Below, piece by piece: positions 52,345 through 54,803 of a stretch of DNA of 54,803 nt. How positions within the stretch are numbered: the first letter of the stretch is position 1; the number at the start of each line of letters is the position of its first letter. The position numbers and the translations under genes were made by a program. The notes under the pieces were generated by a model. That model worked only from the letters and a program-made list of their open reading frames with translations. It had not been told where the DNA came from and did no database searches. The stretch comes from Oscillospiraceae bacterium (GTDB lineage Bacteria > Bacillota > Clostridia > Oscillospirales > CAG-272), in contig SVTP01000011.1 in assembly GCA_015063725.1 (NCBI GenBank), positions 1-54,803 of the forward strand, in the 5' to 3' direction.

Positions 52345-52892
52345 CAGTCGGCAAGAATGGTAGAGCGCAGAGCAGTTGCCACGTCCTTGCCCTTAAGGGC
52401 TTCAACAAGCGCAAGACCAAAGTCAACAGCCGCGCCCATACCAACGGCGGTGATGATTTTGCCATCGGTAACGACCTTTACCCCTTTGGGTTGCAGAATA
52501 GCACCCTCGAGGTACTCTTCAAAACCGGGGAAGCAGACGGCGTTTTTGCCACGCAGGTATCCGCGTTTGCCAAGCACCATGGGGGCGGCGCAAATGGCGG
52601 CAACATAAGCCCCCGAGTTGATAGCGACGCGCAATGCCGCATCTACGGTGCGCGATTCATCCAGGTGACGTGTGCCGGGCATACCGCCGGGCAGAATGAC
52701 CATTTCGGGCTTGGAGTCATGAAACATCGTGTCGGGGATATCCACTCCTACGGCAATGCCGTGTGCACCAACAACGGTGTCGCCGCCGCCAACGCCAACG
52801 GTGGTAACGTTGCAGCCTGCGCGGCGTAAAAGATCAAGGGGCGCCAGAGCCTCTACTTCTTCAAATCCGTTTGCCAAAAACATGTAAATCAT
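52344..52892 (-). CDS. DJ-1/PfpI family protein
   Basis: A 182-residue DJ-1/ThiJ protein of the YajL-like branch. The nucleophile elbow AAICAAP places Cys101, with Glu near residue 12 (GFEEVEALAPLDLLRRAG) as its partner and GKRGYLRGKNAVCFPGFEE downstream. Relatives act as glyoxalase-III or protein/nucleotide deglycase candidates, or as stress proteins. ATG at 52892 follows GGAG. It is the first coding gene of the cluster leading to pcrA, immediately after a strongly folded intergenic region. Confidence 0.93.
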   Translation of the reverse strand: MIYMFLANGFEEVEALAPLDLLRRAGCNVTTVGVGGGDTVVGAHGIAVGVDIPDTMFHDSKPEMVILPGGMPGTRHLDESRTVDAALRVAINSGAYVAAICAAPMVLGKRGYLRGKNAVCFPGFEEYLEGAILQPKGVKVVTDGKIITAVGMGAAVDFGLALVEALKGKDVATALRSTILAD

Positions 52893-52907
52893 AACAATCT
52901 CCATTCC

Positions 52908-53044
52908 GCCGCCCCGCGGCGGCACAAAATGATAAATAAAATTTCCCGTGTCGCTTGCGACAAAAATGGGTTGGCCCCATTTTTAGGGAAATTTTGTGCG
53001 TGAAAGAAGTGTGCTTTAAATTTTTGATTGCGAAACTTTCACGC
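52908..53044 (-). repeat. Multi-branched palindromic intergenic element
   Basis: Between the RNHCP gene and the DJ-1 gene five pairings can be drawn: GCCGCC/GGCGGC (52908-52923), GCACAAAAT/ATTTTGTGC (52922-52930 with 52991-52999), AAAATTTCCC/GGGAAATTTT (52938-52947 with 52986-52995) enclosing two inner hairpins TGTCGC-TT-GCGACA and AAAAATGGG/CCCATTTTT, and GCGTGAAAG/CTTTCACGC (52998-53006 with 53036-53044). The second and third overlap slightly. The core is a three-way junction. No coding frame. Confidence 0.7.
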
Positions 53045-53052
53045 TAGCTCCT

Positions 53053-53382
53053 TTACTGAATTCCTGCGGTCAATTTGATGAGCAGCTTGATGCTGTCGGG
53101 CTGAACCTTTGCCTCGTGTGCCGCACGGTTGCGGTGGATCTCGCCGCACTTGGTGCAGCGGTGAATAATGACGTAACCTTTGCGTGCATCGGGCTCGGTT
53201 CGGATGGGCTCCATCTGACCGCCGCAGGTGTTGGCGCGGTCGCCGGGGTTGGTATCCACGTGCAAGGACCACAGGCAAAAGGGGCAGTGATTGCGCGAGG
53301 TAAAGCCCAAGGGTTCCACCTCACGTCCGCAATGCGCGCAAATAAAGCCGCTATCGTTTTTGCTAAAGCGCTTTTGTTCCAT
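53053..53382 (-). CDS. RNHCP domain protein
   Basis: A 109-residue small zinc-ribbon-type protein. The family signature SRNHCPFCLWSLHVD (28-42) gives it the RNHCP name, and CxxC pairs FICAHCG, CPFC and HRCTKCGEIHRNR should bind two zincs. Function is unknown. Promoter TTGACT-17-TATTAT and GGAGGCG are properly placed before the ATG. It may share a transcript with the DJ-1 cluster if the folded region does not terminate. Confidence 0.93.
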   Translation of the reverse strand: MEQKRFSKNDSGFICAHCGREVEPLGFTSRNHCPFCLWSLHVDTNPGDRANTCGGQMEPIRTEPDARKGYVIIHRCTKCGEIHRNRAAHEAKVQPDSIKLLIKLTAGIQ

Positions 53383-53415
53383 AGTCTCGCCTCCAACACA
53401 TAATTATCTATCTTA

Positions 53416-53444
53416 ATAATACCATAAGGACATAAAAAAGTCAA
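53416..53444 (-). promoter_or_regulatory. RNHCP gene promoter
   Basis: Minus-strand TTGACT (53439-53444), 17 bases, TATTAT (53416-53421). Confidence 0.78.
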
Positions 53445-53509
53445 CCGCCAAAGCGTAATTGTCGCAATTTTTTATACATAAAAAATTGGGAAAACTTGGC
53501 GCAATCCTC

Positions 53510-53538
53510 TTGACAAATAGCAAAAAATGGATTATAAT
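53510..53538 (+). promoter_or_regulatory. fur/perR promoter
   Basis: TTGACA (53510-53515), 17 bases, TATAAT (53533-53538), with the operator below at the transcription start. Confidence 0.9.
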
Positions 53539-53540
53539 AG

Positions 53541-53559
53541 AATTAGAACTATTCTTATT
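53541..53559. promoter_or_regulatory. Fur/PerR box
   Basis: AATTAGAA-CTA-TTCTTATT, seven of eight arm positions pairing, resembling clostridial ATTAGAA..TTCTAAT-type Per/Fur boxes. Located at +1 to +15 of the regulator gene, implying autoregulation. Confidence 0.65.
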
Positions 53560-53578
53560 TCAAAAGGAGAGCGAAAAT

Positions 53579-53953
53579 ATGACAAAACAAAGAGAGCTCA
53601 TTATCAATATTCTGAAGCAATCTGACCGCCACCTGACGGCTGACGAGATCTTCTTTTTGGCAAAGCTGAAAATGCCTTCTATCGCTATGGCGACCATTTA
53701 TAACAACCTCAACGCAATGAACGAGGCAGGGCTGGTCAAGCGCCTGCACATCGACGGCGTTGCCGACTGCTTTGATAAAATCATGGAGCCGCACGACCAT
53801 CTGCTTTGCGACAAATGCGGCAAGATCACCGACATCAAGCTGCACTCTCTTTCGGATATGCTGGAAGAGGAAATCGGCACCGAGATCGAGGACTATGAGC
53901 TGACGGTTCACTACGTTTGCGCCGACTGCAAGAGCGGCGCTCGTCGCCGCTGA
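53579..53953 (+). CDS. Fur-family regulator, PerR-like
   Basis: A 124-residue Fur-family repressor. The DNA-binding part contains HLTADEIFFLAKLKMPSIAMATIYNNLNAMNEAGLVKRL; the metal sites are PHDHLLCDKCGKITD and YVCADCKSG, whose two CxxC pairs form the structural zinc. The gene is monocistronic with a consensus promoter and its own box. Whether it senses peroxide (PerR) or iron (Fur) cannot be decided; the DCFDKIMEPHDH region is closer to PerR. AAAGGAGA precedes the ATG. Confidence 0.9.
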   Translation: MTKQRELIINILKQSDRHLTADEIFFLAKLKMPSIAMATIYNNLNAMNEAGLVKRLHIDGVADCFDKIMEPHDHLLCDKCGKITDIKLHSLSDMLEEEIGTEIEDYELTVHYVCADCKSGARRR

Positions 53954-54039
53954 TAGGACTGCTCGCTCTGCGTGGAGCAAAGGCCACATTCGAAAGATCA
54001 TTTGAGTTTAACGAAACTTGAAGGACACTTTAAAAGGTT

Positions 54040-54075
54040 GAAACCCGTCGAAAAAACCGACGGGTTTCTTCATGT
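54040..54075 (+). terminator. fur/perR terminator
   Basis: GAAACCCGTCG/CGACGGGTTTC stem with a short A-rich loop and TTCATGTTTTAT tail. Confidence 0.82.
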
Positions 54076-54161
54076 TTTATGTGTGGCTTTTGTTCTGTGC
54101 AGAGTGTGACAGACCTTTGCTCTGAAGCAGCAAAAACATGCGTTTTTGCACCACGTATATG

Positions 54162-54202
54162 CAAAAAGCCGAGAAAATCAAGCGATTTTCCCAGCTTTTT
54201 TA
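54162..54202 (-). terminator. Terminator of the right-edge gene
   Basis: AAAAAGC, GAGAAAATC paired with GATTTTC, GCTTTTTT around an AAGC loop, with T-run on the minus strand. A separate GCAAAAAC/GTTTTTGC hairpin is at 54130-54149. Confidence 0.75.
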
Positions 54203-54213
54203 TTGTATGATAA

Positions 54214-54803
54214 TTATACTTTTCCCCAAACGGCCCTTAATGTTGCATATAGCACATCGCACTCTGTTGCGTGTTTTTTGCGGTAGTTCGGTTCTTTGCC
54301 CGACACCTGTTTGAATGCCTTTAAGGCGCTTTCGGGAATCTGATTGAATATCACATTTCGGTCCAGCATATCAGCAAGGACTTCGTATGTACCGTTGTGC
54401 TGCTGTATCCAATCGGGAACACCGGTAACGGAGCCAAGCCAAAAGGCGAATTGGAAGTTGTAGGAGCTGTTGATAACACCAACGATTTGCTCCTCTGTCA
54501 TAGGCTTCAGCGCCTGCCAATTGTAGTTGAACGGACCGACGAATCCGCCGCCGAACTCTGCCGGCTTTTTGAACGTGATATATTCGTCAACGTCCTTCAT
54601 CATTTCGTAAGCGTGCTTGACTGCGACTTTTGCAGTATTCATATTTTCCTTGGTACGCCAGCCTTGTGTGGCGGCAAGAATGCCGATGTGATTCGCGCCG
54701 GGGAATTTAGCTTTTGGCTTGTAGTATCGCTCGTTCTTGCCTCTGATAGAAAAATCGTCAACCGAGTCGTACTGCAAAACTGCTGACAGATGTTCAAACG
54801 CCA
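54214..54803 (-). CDS. Hypothetical protein, 3' part only (cut by window edge)
   Basis: The frame is open from the right edge to the stop at 54214, giving about 196 C-terminal residues; the true start lies outside. The sequence is rich in aromatic residues (ERYYKPKAKFPGANHIGILAATQGWRTKENMNTAK; GPFNYNWQALKPMTEEQIVGVINSSYNFQFAFWLGS) and looks helical and soluble. I do not recognise the family. The frame shows no stop, and the terminator follows directly. Confidence 0.7.
   Translation of the reverse strand, partial: AFEHLSAVLQYDSVDDFSIRGKNERYYKPKAKFPGANHIGILAATQGWRTKENMNTAKVAVKHAYEMMKDVDEYITFKKPAEFGGGFVGPFNYNWQALKPMTEEQIVGVINSSYNFQFAFWLGSVTGVPDWIQQHNGTYEVLADMLDRNVIFNQIPESALKAFKQVSGKEPNYRKKHATECDVLYATLRAVWGKV

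Overview
The window reads as a chromosomal segment of an anaerobic Bacillota (class Clostridia), probably an uncultured host-associated lineage. The evidence is a perfect CIRCE/HrcA operator before groESL, near-consensus sigma-A promoters (TTGACA, 16-18 bp, TATAAT) before many genes, AGGAGG-type ribosome binding sites, typical Bacillota families (YqeG, YitT, PadR-DUF2812, an SdpI/SdpR-like pair, a PerR/Fur regulator) and an NfnAB-type transhydrogenase pair that implies ferredoxin-based anaerobic metabolism. No phage, transposase, CRISPR array or rRNA was found. The two ends cut genes: a possible short tail at the left edge and a 3'-terminal fragment (54214-54803) at the right.

Layout. 1-5100: groES-groEL (minus), an AGCS amino-acid:cation symporter and a strongly expressed gap (plus). 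5100-8490: an orotate-phosphoribosyltransferase-like protein divergent from glycerol kinase and a monoacylglycerol-lipase-like hydrolase. 8490-15130: a carbohydrate locus with a GPH symporter, a galactose-binding-like lipoprotein and a GH2 glycosidase, divergent from an AraC regulator. 15190-18700: a large OB-fold lipoprotein, then a hairpin-rich kilobase with an intact tRNA-Ser(GCT) and fragments of its 3' end. 19121-25596: an apparent operon of one corrinoid protein, four UroD/MtaA-family proteins, an SDR dehydrogenase and a CPBP protease. This is the most likely specialised pathway here: cobalamin-dependent methyl transfer from an unknown methylated substrate.

25670-37260: a CNNM/CorC-like transporter behind a long structured leader, tRNA-Thr(GGT), a Glu-rich membrane protein, YqeG, a lipoprotein, a degenerate ferritin-like protein, an endonuclease-IV-like TIM barrel, nfnA-nfnB, a CmpB-type membrane protein and a probable PD-(D/E)XK-like plus winged-helix protein. 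37370-44030: an ECF sigma factor with a ~365-residue C-terminal extension, padR-DUF2812, an ABC exporter, and a CPBP protease-ArsR-SdpI operon with two matching operators at its promoter. 44040-53050: a membrane protein with an EAPAE-repeat tail, and a minus-strand cluster DJ-1, 5-formyl-THF cyclo-ligase/CPBP fusion, pcrA, manA, LURP-like, yitT. 53050-54803: RNHCP protein, a Fur/PerR regulator with its operator, and the truncated right-hand gene.

Repeats are the other theme. Five copies of a long-stem hairpin element lie within about 15 nt of stop codons, always in the same orientation relative to the gene, and the stems appear to covary. Other palindromic elements lie at 18346-18404, 35499-35645, 39055-39205 and 52922-53044. 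Predictions rest on reading motifs by eye; no database search was run.
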